A stretch of DNA of 64,000 nucleotides, taken from the NCBI GenBank assembly GCA_022701365.1, contig JAKUHH010000284.1:952487-1016486 (forward strand), in the 5' to 3' direction. The stretch comes from Mycocentrospora acerina (Eukaryota; Ascomycota; Dothideomycetes; Pleosporales). Position 1 is the first letter of the stretch. The number at the start of each line of letters is the position of its first letter. This document shows positions 45,750-56,961 of this stretch, one piece after another. Below the pieces are notes generated by a model that had not been told where the DNA came from, ran no database searches, and saw only the letters and a list, made by a program, of their open reading frames with translations. A program made the position numbers and the translations under genes.

Positions 45750-47107
45750 GTAAGTATGTGGCTGAAAAGTGATTTTCTTCCTCTTCTTAGCGGGTGTTTT
45801 TGTGGGTTTTCTCAAGATGACGAAGAAAAATGGTCGTATGCAGGGCGTTTCGGGGGGGGAGGGGAGGTGTTTACTGCGCTGTTCTTCACGACAAGTTTGC
45901 GTTTTTTGCAGTCTGGCGATGACTGGCTTTTCTTCGAACGGAACTTTTTTAATCGGGAGGGCAGAGGAGGAGGAGGAGCAAATGGTGTTTCTTTTCCCCC
46001 GCTTTTCTTCTACTTCTTCTTCTTCTCCTTCTCGCTCTCGATATAGCGTTGTTTGGCGGGCGCAACACTTTACGCGACTCAGGCACGGTATACCCATGCG
46101 CTTTTTTTTTTGATTTCTTCCCATATACATAGATTGACGATGATGGTTCACGCCCGGATGGGAGTACACACGTATGAATGATTAGCGCGGTAAATGACAT
46201 GTTATTTCTTTCTTCAAACGTTGTTTGTGCAGTGTTTACATGCGTATGCATTAACGTCCGTACTAGCGTAACAATCTCCCTCTCTATCTATGATAGCAGA
46301 TATCTACAAGAAGTTTAAAAGATTAGACAAGAACCTCTGCTTGTGAAGATCAAGATTGGCGACACAAAGGGTTAAGTTACGGTAGAATGGGTGCATTCCG
46401 GGTAGTTTCTCCGCGCGGATCGCAAGATCATCAGAATGCGTTTGGCGGACGACTTGACTACTTGGTCAGATACTTTGTGTCTACCACCGAAACCCGTTAT
46501 ACCACGACTCTAAACATGATTTCGACTGCACAACGAGATGCGCTTTCTGCAATGTGTTCACAATGGCGGATGCGGTCTCGTCAAACGCCGTAGAGAAGAT
46601 CGCAGAAGCAGAGAAGGTTAAAACTGAACATAACAAAGCAGTACTGTGAAGACTAGGCCTGGATGTAAGAAGATCGAGCTCTGCCGAGGCAGGCAGAGTC
46701 GGATGGGTTACAGTGCTTCTAGATTGACAATTGCTGCATCCGTAAGGCAAAAAAAGGCAGAACTTTCACACGCTCTTAATTCTGCTTTATCAGAAACAAA
46801 GCTTCTAGGCAGAGTGATAGGTTCAGTATCCAAGTTGGATTATCCACGAAACCTTGGTTCTGCGTGAAAGTCGAGGAGGGTTAGGCAGTACAGAGCATCA
46901 TCTTTGTAAAATAGCAAAAGATCAATTGATCTCTAGCTGCTAGAGCTGGTAGATTCATGTAATCCATGTGAAACATGCTATCAAAGGGCATCGTTTCTTT
47001 CCGTCGAGTTCCCGCAAGCGCATTCAAAACTGTCAATTCGTCCATTTATCTACCGCACACATAGGGATCTGTGACAACGAATATAAAAAAGAGGGGGATA
47101 AATAATT
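45750..47107. other. Intergenic region, no supported gene
   Basis: Includes a TTCTTC-rich run near 46005-46030. No motifs or splice patterns support a gene. Confidence 0.35.
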
Positions 47108-47935
47108 CTAAAAGCTAATACACACATCACCATCCCCAATCAAAGTCTCCTTGTAATCAATCTCTTCTTCCATATCTTCCTCTAGCTCCTCCTTTGTGCC
47201 CTCCACCACAACAGGCGGCTCCTCGTCGTCCGCCCTCCCAGACCCCGACATGAACGCCCCCTTGCTCTGGAACAGCTCCGTCTCCACGCCCGCCCGCTTA
47301 TACCGGATGACATGCACCCGGTACGCAAACACAATCCCCGGCGCCGTCTCGTACGAGTCCGTCACCGTCTTCTCCTGATGGTGCGCCACACTCGCGCCTA
47401 ACTCCAGGGGCACGGGCCCGGGAATCGGCGGGCCGGACCCGGATAGTTCCACCGTGTAGTCCGCGCCTGTCTCCTTCTTCACCGTAAACGATCCCTTTGC
47501 AATTCTTACTCCCGAGATGACGTACACGGGACGCTTGCCGAACATGCCGCTGGCCATTTGCTGCTGTACGACTGGCAGCGCTGCAATCTTCAGGGCTGTC
47601 TCGGCGGTTAGCGGCTCTGCGAAGGAGCGGATCTCGTGGTCGACGGCGCTGTAGCTGAGGGATGCGCTGCTGCCGACGTCGGTTTTTGCTGAAGTGGAGG
47701 CTACGCCGAGGAATTGTACCCAGCTGCTGAAGCCGTTGGACTGGGCATGCGATTTGCCGTGGGTGTGGTTGAGTTCGGTGAGGATGCTAGTCTTTGGGAG
47801 GGTTATACCAGAGTCTGGTGAGCCGAGGGTGGTGAGCACCAGGGTGGGTTTCTTGGGGTGGGCAATGACGGTGCCCAGCTGGAGGGGGCCGTCGGCGGCA
47901 AAGGTGAAATCTGGGGGGAGGAACCAAGTTGGCAT
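47108..47935 (-). CDS. Gasdermin-like protein (HET-Q1/RCD-1 type)
   Basis: A single-exon, 275-aa protein without signal peptide. The beginning (MPTWFLPPDFTF followed by LGTVIAHPKKPT) and the beta-rich middle (LSYSAVDHEIRSF, PVYVISGVRIAKG, SYETAPGIVFAYRVHVI) match my knowledge of the fungal gasdermin-like family, about 270 aa, which includes Podospora HET-Q1 and Neurospora RCD-1. These form membrane pores and trigger cell death. The last ~42 residues, after ELFQSKGAFMSG, are strongly acidic (EELEEDMEEE). In HET-Q1 a C-terminal piece is removed by the partner subtilisin near a Phe; here Phe 222 and 228 sit just before the acidic tail. The partner-type protease gene lies 790 bp upstream on the same strand. 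The identification is from memory of family features, not a search. Confidence 0.72.
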   Translation of the reverse strand: MPTWFLPPDFTFAADGPLQLGTVIAHPKKPTLVLTTLGSPDSGITLPKTSILTELNHTHGKSHAQSNGFSSWVQFLGVASTSAKTDVGSSASLSYSAVDHEIRSFAEPLTAETALKIAALPVVQQQMASGMFGKRPVYVISGVRIAKGSFTVKKETGADYTVELSGSGPPIPGPVPLELGASVAHHQEKTVTDSYETAPGIVFAYRVHVIRYKRAGVETELFQSKGAFMSGSGRADDEEPPVVVEGTKEELEEDMEEEIDYKETLIGDGDVCISF

Positions 47936-47954
47936 TGTTTTGAAGAGTTTCCAG

Positions 47955-47993
47955 GTCTTTGAAGTCTTTGAAGTCTTTGAAGTCTTTGAAGTC
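47955..47993. repeat. 9-bp tandem repeat in the gasdermin 5' leader
   Basis: Four perfect GTCTTTGAA units plus a partial unit, 20 bases upstream of the start codon at 47935 (GACTTCAAA as read on the gene strand). It could change leader length or translation through copy-number variation. Confidence 0.8.
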
Positions 47994-48302
47994 GTAATAT
48001 TTTATAGCTGAATTTGACGGTGTTCATAGTTTCGTGACTGCAAATGGGGAGATCGGAGGTAAGTTTGTGCATTTTCAGCTTCTTAGGTTACTGTGCTCCA
48101 GCTGCTCGAACTGCTCCAATGACCAGAATGACTGGTTACTGGCCACTGGTAAGGCTGAGGTTATGTGTCACAGATCTGGTTGGCTGAGTCTATTCCTGTA
48201 TATTCATATTACATCCCGGGGGGGGGACATGGGTTTCGATGCTATATATTCCCATCTTGTACTCAAATTTTACGATAGACTACTGCTGCCACATTCTCTT
48301 AT

Positions 48303-48606
48303 TAGCCTATTTCCAAATGGCCGAGTTGTTTACGGTAAGCGACAACATGGGCGAATTGAGCCTACGAAAAATCTAAGTCCTCCGAGAGCTCCTGCTTCCT
48401 TTTATCACGTGCCTAAGGAAGTGCTTTGTTACCATCTGCAGCTTTGGAGTTGACATCAGATCTAGCATTTCACGTGATAGTTCCCCGCTTGCACGTGGGG
48501 ATTGACAACAAGCTAGCTGATAAGTAGGGTTATCCATTGGATACATCAGCTAGCACTTCCGCAACCTCTACTAGCCTATTTCCAAATGGCCAAGCTTTTT
48601 ACGGTA
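48303..48606. repeat. 35-bp direct repeat pair between gasdermin and protease genes
   Basis: Copies at 48303-48337 and 48572-48606 differ at three positions. Both begin TAGCCTATTTCCAAATGGCC and end TTTACGGTA. The pair brackets a segment that includes two CACGTG or CACGTGA sites (about 48406 and 48472) and lies in the likely gasdermin promoter. Confidence 0.7.
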
Positions 48607-48724
48607 CCTGGTTCTTTACACTGTTTACCAAGGCGACACTGCATAATCGCCAATACCTAGATGAGCTGATATTTTGTACAATTGTCTCTTCAGCTTCCAA
48701 GTTTCGGCAAACTTGGGGAGGCAC

Positions 48725-51700
48725 TTATCTCATGACTTCCTGCTGTGGTAATGCCTTACACATCCCTCGAAACATGCTCGAATGATCCGACTTGTACGAC
48801 CAGAACAGAATCGGATTGATGAAATACTGCACCTTATTCCACGACTTGGCCATACCAAAAAGCATATGTCTCATGCCGTCGGTCGTCTTCAGGTCACTAT
48901 ACACGCCCTCGGCGCCGCACCCGCGCAGCACATGTGGCATCAGCGCCGCGTACCCCAGCATCAGGCCCACGACACCCGCCGCCACCGCTGTCGCAATTGA
49001 TGTCCCAGCACTAAAGTCACCCTGTGCAAACCGCGCGCGCAGCTCCGCCAGGACAGCGTCTGGGACATTGTCGCCGTACGTGCCCAGCAAGCGCCGCGAT
49101 TCCTCTGAGGGGATAGGGTTGGTCTCAAGGAAGGTGCCGGTGCTTTTCGTACCGTACATGGAGATGACTGAGGGGTCACAAGCCGGATAGACCTCGGCGC
49201 GATCGACGTCGTTACCCACGCTGGCGAGGAAGATAATGGCGCCCTCGCGGGTCTTTCTCACGTCGTGGATGGCATCGCTAATGGACTGGCTGAATTTAGG
49301 GAAGCCAAAGGACATGGAGATGACGTCGACCTCCCACTCCTTGCCAGCGTATCTTATAGCCTATAGGTTCCACTTAGCAAAGAAGAGGGTGTATGCGTCG
49401 AATGACGGTTACTCACCTTTGCGACGCGTTCCTCATTGCGCTCCAGCTGCTGCGTCGTCTGCGCAATACGCGCAATGTAGAGCTCGCAGCCCGGCACCAT
49501 TTGCATCACAAGCCGCGCCATGAACGTCCCATGCCCATATTCATCCACCTCAGTCTCAGACGGCGGTTCTATCGCAAAGTCGCGCCATCCCTTGAAGCAC
49601 TTCGCCGCCTGGAAGGATTTCAATGTCAAGTCGCAGCCCGTGTCGAGAATAGCAATCCGTACCGGGGGCAACTTGATTTTCATTTTGACATCTAAAACAC
49701 GTCTTTGACGGAATACCAAGTTGGAGATAGCTCGAATATCTTCGAACCACTTTTCAGCACTTCCTTCCACTCGCCGATCACTGTTGAAGCTTGGGGTCTG
49801 TACACGTTTCCAGAGCTCCTGGATCTCAGCTTTTTCTGGGTCGTCTGAAAAGGTGGACTGGCGGCGCACCTTGGCGAGCGACTGTTTGCGGGGCTTTATA
49901 AACATGTCATTTTTCCCGTCGTCATTGCCAACCTTGGCAAGCCAGTAGAGCGGCGAAACGATATTGTGGTAGATGGCCTCTCGGCGGTCCTGCATGGCGT
50001 GTTTCTGGTACTCTGTTCGCTTCTGGTCCTCGGCTGCTTTCCGCTGTGGTGAGAGCGTCTCGTACTTTTCAGGAGTTATCCTGCTCCGCTGTTTGCGGGT
50101 GCTGGGGCTTTCAATGAACTTGCTGGGGTCCAGGCAGTTTGAAATGGCAGTGTCAAAGGCTTTCTTGTACTTGCACATTTCCCAAACTTCGTCATTGAAC
50201 ACCGCAAGTTGACTGCTTGCGTCCGAGTGGGCATCATTCACACTATCACGCAGTTCCTCGAGGTTTTTGTTGGCAGTCAGCGGTAGCAATCCTAGCTTCT
50301 CACCGCGCCCAATCTCAAGCAGGATGATACCCAATGATAGAATCCGCGGATAACTGTGCGTCAAATCATCTACCTCCAGAAATTCATCCGGCCCCGGCGG
50401 GTGCTGCCCAAACGGAAAGCTCACAAATGCCTTGAGCTCCAAGTTATCGCTTCTCGTGTGATCTTTCTTGGACGGTGGCATGAACCAGATGTCCTCACTG
50501 CACCACCGCGCCGTCGTCAGCTCGCTCCCGTAGAACTCCCAGAAGCTGCGCGCCACGGCAAACGACAGCATGATCTTGTGTTTTGGGGTGAGGTCGTACT
50601 GGTCCAAGTTGAGGAGTTCGGCGAGTGAAAGGCCCTCACCACGCGACTTGATATACGGGAGTGTGTGCGCGAGCCGGTACTTGTGCAGATGGCAGTTATG
50701 AAGAAGAAGCTTAAGACCGATCCGTGACTTGTGTTCACGCTCAAGGATGCGGCAGACGTCGCCGGCCTCCATGATGGCGATTTGGCTGTCTGTGTCTTCT
50801 GGTAGTCCGGCTGCAGCTATGGCACCAGGTGACATCTTGGGCCCTTTGTCGGGGGTTCTACGAGGGCAATTAGCTCCAGATCACATGTTTTGTCTGGATA
50901 TGCTGCGGACAGACTCACAATGCAACACTTAGCGAGAAGTCCTGCCAGAACTCGAAATCCATAGAAGCCATGACGAGATCAAATTCGACAAATTGTTGCA
51001 CATTTCGTCCCTCGGTGCTGAGACACAATCTGGTGGGATGGCGAAGATTCATACCCATTGATACTTCTAACTTGGGCACCGAGGACATGCATGTTGCATG
51101 CTCCTCTAGTGCCATGATTAAATTCTCGCGAATGTCGTTCGGGTAGTCATATTCGTCGTGCGGCTTGAGATGTCTGCTGTGCAGGCTGCTCTGGCCTACG
51201 CCGTTGAGCTTTCGGTTGTCTGGCTCCAGCAGGTCTAGGAGCTCCTGGAAGCGTCTGGCATAGAAGTTCACGTCGGTCTGTTTAGCATCCAGGAAGTTCT
51301 TGATGCCTGCGCGCATCATCTCCAGCTGCGACGAGCATAATATGTTTAGTTTGTCACTGATGTCGCCAGAACTTGGAGACAGCAGCCAATTGTCAGAGTC
51401 TTCACAGTCTTTGACCTTGGTAGCGGCCGACTTTGCTGGCCACTGCGTGTTTTTCACTTTGAAATTAGAACGACGTACTACATTACTACATGGCAGGCTG
51501 AGCCGCAATGCTCCTCACCTTGCAAATCTTCAGACAATCCTGCAGAGCCCGGTGCGAGAGTTCTTGTGCCGTGGCAGGAAGCTGGAATGGCTGCGTCACC
51601 TCCAAGTGCACGGCAATGAGGTGTAGCGCAGTGCCAATCTGCGAGCCCAACGCCGATGGCAGTGGCTTCTTCTTGGTGGCGCAGTGTAGGATCTCCATGA

Positions 51701-51770
51701 AGGCCAGCGGAGCGATCTTGACCAGCAGATCCGAGCTGAAAGGCTCTGACACTTTGCTGGTTATAGCCAT
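48725..51770 (-). CDS. DUF7580-subtilisin (S8) protease, partner-type of fungal gasdermin
   Basis: Exons: 51770-51519, 51442-50919, 50857-49417 and 49360-48725, giving 950 aa in consistent phase (introns 76, 61 and 56 bp). No signal peptide, so it is cytosolic. Residues 1 to ~560 resemble the fungal DUF7580 region: a helical start, then LKLLLHNCHLHKYRLAHTL, IMLSFAVARSFWEFYGSE, LSLGIILLEIGRG and the closing YHNIVSPLYWL. The subtilase domain has the full triad: Asp in VRIAILDTG, His in YGHGTFMARLV and Ser in GTSIATAVAAG, plus the oxyanion Asn in ASVGN. Podospora HET-Q2 and relatives have this architecture and activate the adjacent gasdermin by cleavage. The gene lies upstream of, and co-directional with, the gasdermin-like gene. 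Confidence 0.9.
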
Positions 51771-52062
51771 AGTGCACTTGATACTTCTCTGCTAGGCGTT
51801 ACTCATTGAAATAGTCGCAGCTTTGGAAGAGACGAGGTTTTGGCAACAGCGAGCTGAGTTGCTTTGAGTGTTTGTGGCTGTGCCACGAGCGGCTCCAGTG
51901 CCTGCCATTGTGGCGCCCAGCCATGCATGTCAACGCTTTCAGCTCCTGCAAGAGCTGCTGATTATTCAAACCCCCTCACCAGCCCAGCGGCTTCTAGCGA
52001 GAGAGGGTGCGCCAAAGTGAATTGAACCCTCTGAACGCTCAGAGACGTCACAATACGTCACA
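51771..52062. promoter_or_regulatory. 292-bp divergent promoter region
   Basis: Head-to-head gap between the protease gene (minus) and the C2H2/ankyrin gene (plus). Such a short gap makes shared regulation likely. The protease-proximal 130 bases are also duplicated at 57454-57587. Confidence 0.55.
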
Positions 52063-55020
52063 ATGGAGCCGACGCAGCAGGACAAGGCCGAGCAGATTGA
52101 TGACCTGGTCGGCAACGCAACTCGCACGTGTTTCGCACGCTTCCGGACGTGTATTGCCGCGCTAGATGGCGAGCACAGAAATCACCTCGAGATCCGGCTT
52201 GCGGACTTGAAGCTCTGGACCGACAGCGTAGGCGCCCTGGCTCATGGAAAGGCGTCGCTGGACTGGCGGCTCAGTGGGCGGCCAAGGGATATATTCCTCA
52301 TCACCAGCCTGCTGGACATGCTGGAGCAGTTTCTAGAGGGCTACAAGAAGGCAGCCATCGAGTGTGACGCCAAAGATGACATTGAAGAGGCCAAACGGGG
52401 CATTGATGATATGACTGACAATTTGGCGTGGATTGGCTCTGCCATTCGGCGGTCTGGAACGAAATCGCGGCTTCAAAAGGCCGACATGTTCTTTGAGCGT
52501 GACAGGGCTGGGAAAGACAAGTGGCAGTGTGACCAGTTGCGAATACATCTTATCTGCATCATGAAGTCCAGACCGTCTGAATCCGCCAACTCGAAAGACT
52601 ATTCAAAGGATTTCCACAGCATGGAGCTCAACGGAGTACAGAATCGCCTGGTCGAGGCCAACCTACGACGTTGGCATCGATTCCGGTATGCCCAACGCCA
52701 CTCCGACGCCCTCAGAGCCTCACGAGCTGTCCAAAACATGCCAATGCATGCCATTCCAGAAGCCAGTGCACCTGATTCCGCGGCAGAGCCAATGAATGCC
52801 CCCACGCCGCGGATCAATACCGTCGCCGCAAAGCAAAGAAACGAGACCAACGATCAAGGCGAGACACGCACTACAGCTGGCATGTCAGCCTCAGCGTTTG
52901 GGAGCGAATACCAAGGACTCGAGGGCCGATACGCCCGGCCAGCAAAGTCTACAATATCGCGCATCAGCACCATCACCGGATTTGCTTGCTTTCCAAAAGC
53001 GAAGAGGTCACAGACGCAACGAAAGACACTGCTGTGTCCTTGTTGCTGCCAGGCCCTTCTACTTGAGGAGGCCGAGGAGCCAGATCTATGGGCGTAAGTA
53101 TTCTGGCCCTTATAATTGTCTCGCCTTACTTACTTATGCAGCAAACACATGAAAAATGACATCAGCCCGTATACCTGCATCGTAGAAAACTGCCCTACAC
53201 CGTATAGATTCTACATCACACGAAACGAATGGAGAGAGCACGTTCTATGCGACCACCCGCCAAAGTGGAAATGTTCTTGTTGCACAGGAACCCGTCCAGT
53301 CTTTCAATCTCTGCCGTTATTCATGGCTCACCTTGATAAGAAGCATGAAAGCCAGGTCTCCGATGAAAATTTTGAACGCATAATGGCCAAGTCAACCTTT
53401 CGGACCTTTGGTATAACTAGCTGCCCGCTGTGCAACGACCACGGCCCCGCCGACTCTCCCGAGCTGATCGAGCACGTCCTCGGACATATCTACGACTTTT
53501 CCATGTATGCTCTTCCCTGGCGAGCAACACCCCAGACAAGCCTAAAGAAACCAATCCGCACCTTCAACGATGCCGCTCCAGTACTTGACTCAAATGGCGA
53601 GGAAGACGTCACTGAGATACGAATTTTCAGCCACACTAGGATTTTAGAATGGGTCAAACAACCTCATCCAAAAGAAGAAAATCTTACTCCCGAACAAAAG
53701 GCAACGATCCGCAACCTTGATTGGGACGACTACCAGGCCATAGATAATGAAGATGGAGTGGACCCCATCGTGGCCGATTATTTTGACCGCGCCAATGTCG
53801 ACTATTTTGAAGACGATCCTAGCAGTCATAGGGCTTCTTCTCAAGCCGACCATTCGGCTAGCACGCGGCAGTTATCTATATCTTCTAGTAGCGCGCCCTC
53901 GAGCCGTACTCAGGCTAATGCTCTACTACCTGCTCAAGAAATGGACTTCGCCCTCGGCAAGGCGACCATCACTAACGACGACGACGAGATCGTCCCCGAC
54001 AGAGAGAACGTTGGGGTAGTATACGAACAGGCGCTTCAAAGCAATGAAGAGGCGATTGGACAAATGCATCCCTCCACGCTGAGCAGCATGGCCAACCTAG
54101 CAGAGACGTACAGGAGACAAGGGCGGTGGGAGGAGGCTGAAGAGCTAGAGGTGCAGGCAGCTTCAGCCAGAGGCCACAAGCAGGTAGCCAAGACGCTGCT
54201 CGATAAAGGTGCCAATATCAACGCGCAGGACAGAAATTACAACAATGCACTGCAGGTAGCCTCAGCCAAAGGCCAGGAACAGGTAGTCGAGCTGCTGCTT
54301 GACCAAGGCGCTGACGTTAACGAACAAGGTGGAAATTACGGCAACGCACTGCAGGCAGCTTCAGCTAGAGGCTACGAGCAGATAATCAAGATGCTGCTTG
54401 ACAAGGGCGCTGAAGTTAACGCACAGGGTGGAAAGTACGGCAACGCACTGCAGGCAGCTTCAGCTAGAGGTCATAAGCAGGCAGTTCAGCTGCTGCTTGA
54501 CAAATATGCCGACGTCAACGCGCAGGGTGGAAAGTACGGCAACGCACTGCGGGCAGCTTCAGCTGAAGGCCACGAGCAGGTAGTTAAGCTGCTTCTTAAA
54601 AAAGGCGCTGACGTCAACGCGCAAGGCGGATATTACAGTAACGCACTGCGGGTAGCTTCAGCTAGAGGCCACACACAGGTAGTCAAGGTGCTGCTTGACC
54701 AAGGCGCTGATGTCGATGCGCAAGGCGGTGCGCATGGTAACGCACTGAAGGCAGCTTCGGCTGGAGGCCACGAGCAGGTAGTCAAGCTGCTGCTTGACAA
54801 AAATGTCAACATCAACGCGCAGAGCGGAAAGTACGGCAGCGCGCTGCGAGCAGCTTCGGCTGAGGGGCACACGCAGGTAGTCAAGCTGCTGCTTGAAAGA
54901 GGTGCTGACGTCAACGCGCAAGGCGGAGCGTACGGCAACGCACTGAAGGCAGCTTCGGCTGGAGGCCACGAGCAGATAGTCAAGCTGCTGCTTGACAAAG
55001 GCGCTAACGAACTTCAGTAA
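52063..55020 (+). CDS. NLR-like C2H2/TPR/ankyrin-repeat protein without NACHT
   Basis: Exons 52063-53093 and 53145-55020 (968 aa; 51-bp intron, phase 2). The N-terminal ~110 residues (FSRFRTCIAALDGEH-like helices, then LKLWTDSVGALAHGKASLDWRL) match a domain common at the start of fungal C2H2/NLR-type proteins. Cys/His finger-like modules follow (CIVENC...H; CSCCTGTRPVF...HLDKKH; CPLCNDHG...HVLGH). Residues ~655-700 hold a single kinesin-light-chain-type TPR (GQMHPSTLSSMANLAETYRR), which runs directly into nine ankyrin repeats of exactly 34 residues (54157-55020), nearly identical to each other. It looks like a receptor: variable ANK ligand module and N-terminal signalling module, but no NACHT or NB-ARC ATPase. 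Divergent from the protease gene, which suggests it could be the sensor of the pair; that is an inference. Confidence 0.85.
54157..55020 (+). repeat. 102-bp tandem repeats encoding ankyrin units
   Basis: Eight full 102-base units plus a truncated ninth, each encoding (A/V)ASAxGHxQVVKLLLDxGA(D/N)VNAQGGxYGNALxA. The uniform period and high DNA similarity imply recent unit exchange. Confidence 0.85.
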
Positions 55021-55881
55021 GAGGACTTTGTGTGAAGGCCCGATTAGATCTACTATTTTATTCTTGTTGATATGTTTGAATTATGGCGGCACTGAAGGAG
55101 GCATTCAGTGTTTTGGATTAGCGCAAGCAAGGAGGAACACGAGGTTTTGGAGAACGAATTTGTGCACGCAATCGTGGATACCTTTACAAAACCATCAGCA
55201 TACACCACATCTTTTTTGAGTGGAAAGGGTAGGCATAGCGTCAGGTTCATTACAATAGGATACAGCAGTACCTGAGTGCGCTGATGGAGGCTGATGGATG
55301 CTGAACCGCACTGATGCGTTCGGACAGCTCGGGCTTGCTTGTAGAGATCTTCTCCTCTGCCCTATAGGGCTTTCGGCATGCAATTGCCTAGGTTGAGGTA
55401 ATCTTCAAAGACTGGACTGACCAACCTCTCCAACAAGACATTTCTTCTAGCACCCCAAAATTTGGGCCGATTTACAGTAAATGTTGCAGTGAGATTCATA
55501 TGTAAGTGATTGATTGAAGATTGACTGGTCTAGTCATCGAGAAGATATATATACATGATCATGGGAGTGGGTAGATCCGGTCATATGATAGAGCATTCAT
55601 ATTCCATCGTTGTGTTTAATTTAGCTTTCTATATTACAACTTGGTAACTATCAGCCTACTCTTCTATACCTTGTCTACTTTGTCTACTTTGTAGCAAACT
55701 ACCAAATCCCTATTGTCCCATTTGCCGACCCTATCCCTATACACGAATCCAACTTCTTCGTGAAGCTTACGCTCTCATTATTCATAACAGCTAATTACAC
55801 ACAACAAAGGGCAATGAAAAAGAAGCACATTAGAAAGTTGGCCTTCTACTTAAGAAGGCTATACACAATTCAAGCTGGACC
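55021..55881. other. Intergenic region between convergent genes
   Basis: 3' flanks of the ankyrin and F-box genes. No gene recognised. Confidence 0.4.
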
Positions 55882-56961
55882 TTATTCTCTTGGCTTAAAG
55901 TAGCCACCTTTCTTGCAGCTATAAGGCAACCTAGAAGGCTCAACTGTTCCATCGTTACTATCTAACCACAGAACCTGTGCTTGTTCACACCATGCAAAGT
56001 GTTCTAGAAACTCGCTAAGTGAATACACCATATCGCCAACATCACCAGCCCAATCTCCTGTTCTAGTGCTGATACCATCCTGTAAAGCAAGTTGACAGCC
56101 AGCGCAAGAAACTCCGTTTTCAATCTGATTAGTTTGCATATTGTAGCTGGGTAACGCACAGCAGGCCGTAAAAGTAAGAATGGGCTGTGTGTGGAGTTTA
56201 TCTACAATGTCTTGCGTTGGACTAGTCCCACCATTTTTCTCGCCGAAAGCTGACAAGGCGGACTGGGTAGGAACAATGATTATTCGACTTGAACGTAGTT
56301 GTTCATCCATAGAATATATCCCTGGAAGCGTTGTGAGTGTTGGAAGCTTCGCAAGCAATGTTTTTGACAGGTGGAAGACTCGCTTGACGCTGGCGAGAGT
56401 TACAGTGCAGATCCTAGGATCGTCGCTTCGAACACAATGCGAGCAATATCTGAGCCAACTAGGTAAGTAGACGAGATCGCCGTACTGAATATTACAGAGT
56501 GAGCAGCTTTGCGTGCAGAGAAGGCGGTAGAAGTCTAGTAATATGACGCGCGAGGCTGAGCGTGTTCGCAGTAGCGCACAGAAGGGGTTGAGGGCGTGTG
56601 TAGTGATGATCTGATATTCATGAAGTGCATTGACCACATGCCGCGCTCGAGTATTGGTCTGGCGCAAGTAGAATATTGACATAGTATCTAGTTGCAGACA
56701 AATTTCATTGATAAGCTCGAGAGGAAGTTTGTCAAGCTCTCCTAGTGATGTTGTCGGTTCGCGAAAGGCAGATAAGACGGACGTTACGCTGTTGCTGTGT
56801 GTGCGAGGTGGGAACCATATGACTGCGCGATCAAAATCCTCCCGGTGATAGGCGCTGGTACGAACAGTGTCGTCTACTTGGTCCGACGGGATAGAATACG
56901 CCGTCTTAGAGTGGTATCGAGGTATCGGGGCTGTAATTGGGTGTGGCAACTGGGTTCTCAT
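55882..56961 (-). CDS. F-box protein
   Basis: A single-exon, 359-aa protein. Residues ~75-115 match an F-box (LDKLPLELINEICLQLDTMSIFYLRQTNTRAR), which binds Skp1 and makes the protein a substrate receptor of SCF ubiquitin ligases. The rest contains Cys-rich segments (LCTQSCSLCNIQYGDL; RYCSHCVRSDDPRIC; SCAGCQLALQD) that could bind zinc and are typical of lineage-specific fungal F-box proteins. No LRR or WD repeats. Substrate unknown. Confidence 0.85.
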   Translation of the reverse strand: MRTQLPHPITAPIPRYHSKTAYSIPSDQVDDTVRTSAYHREDFDRAVIWFPPRTHSNSVTSVLSAFREPTTSLGELDKLPLELINEICLQLDTMSIFYLRQTNTRARHVVNALHEYQIITTHALNPFCALLRTRSASRVILLDFYRLLCTQSCSLCNIQYGDLVYLPSWLRYCSHCVRSDDPRICTVTLASVKRVFHLSKTLLAKLPTLTTLPGIYSMDEQLRSSRIIIVPTQSALSAFGEKNGGTSPTQDIVDKLHTQPILTFTACCALPSYNMQTNQIENGVSCAGCQLALQDGISTRTGDWAGDVGDMVYSLSEFLEHFAWCEQAQVLWLDSNDGTVEPSRLPYSCKKGGYFKPRE

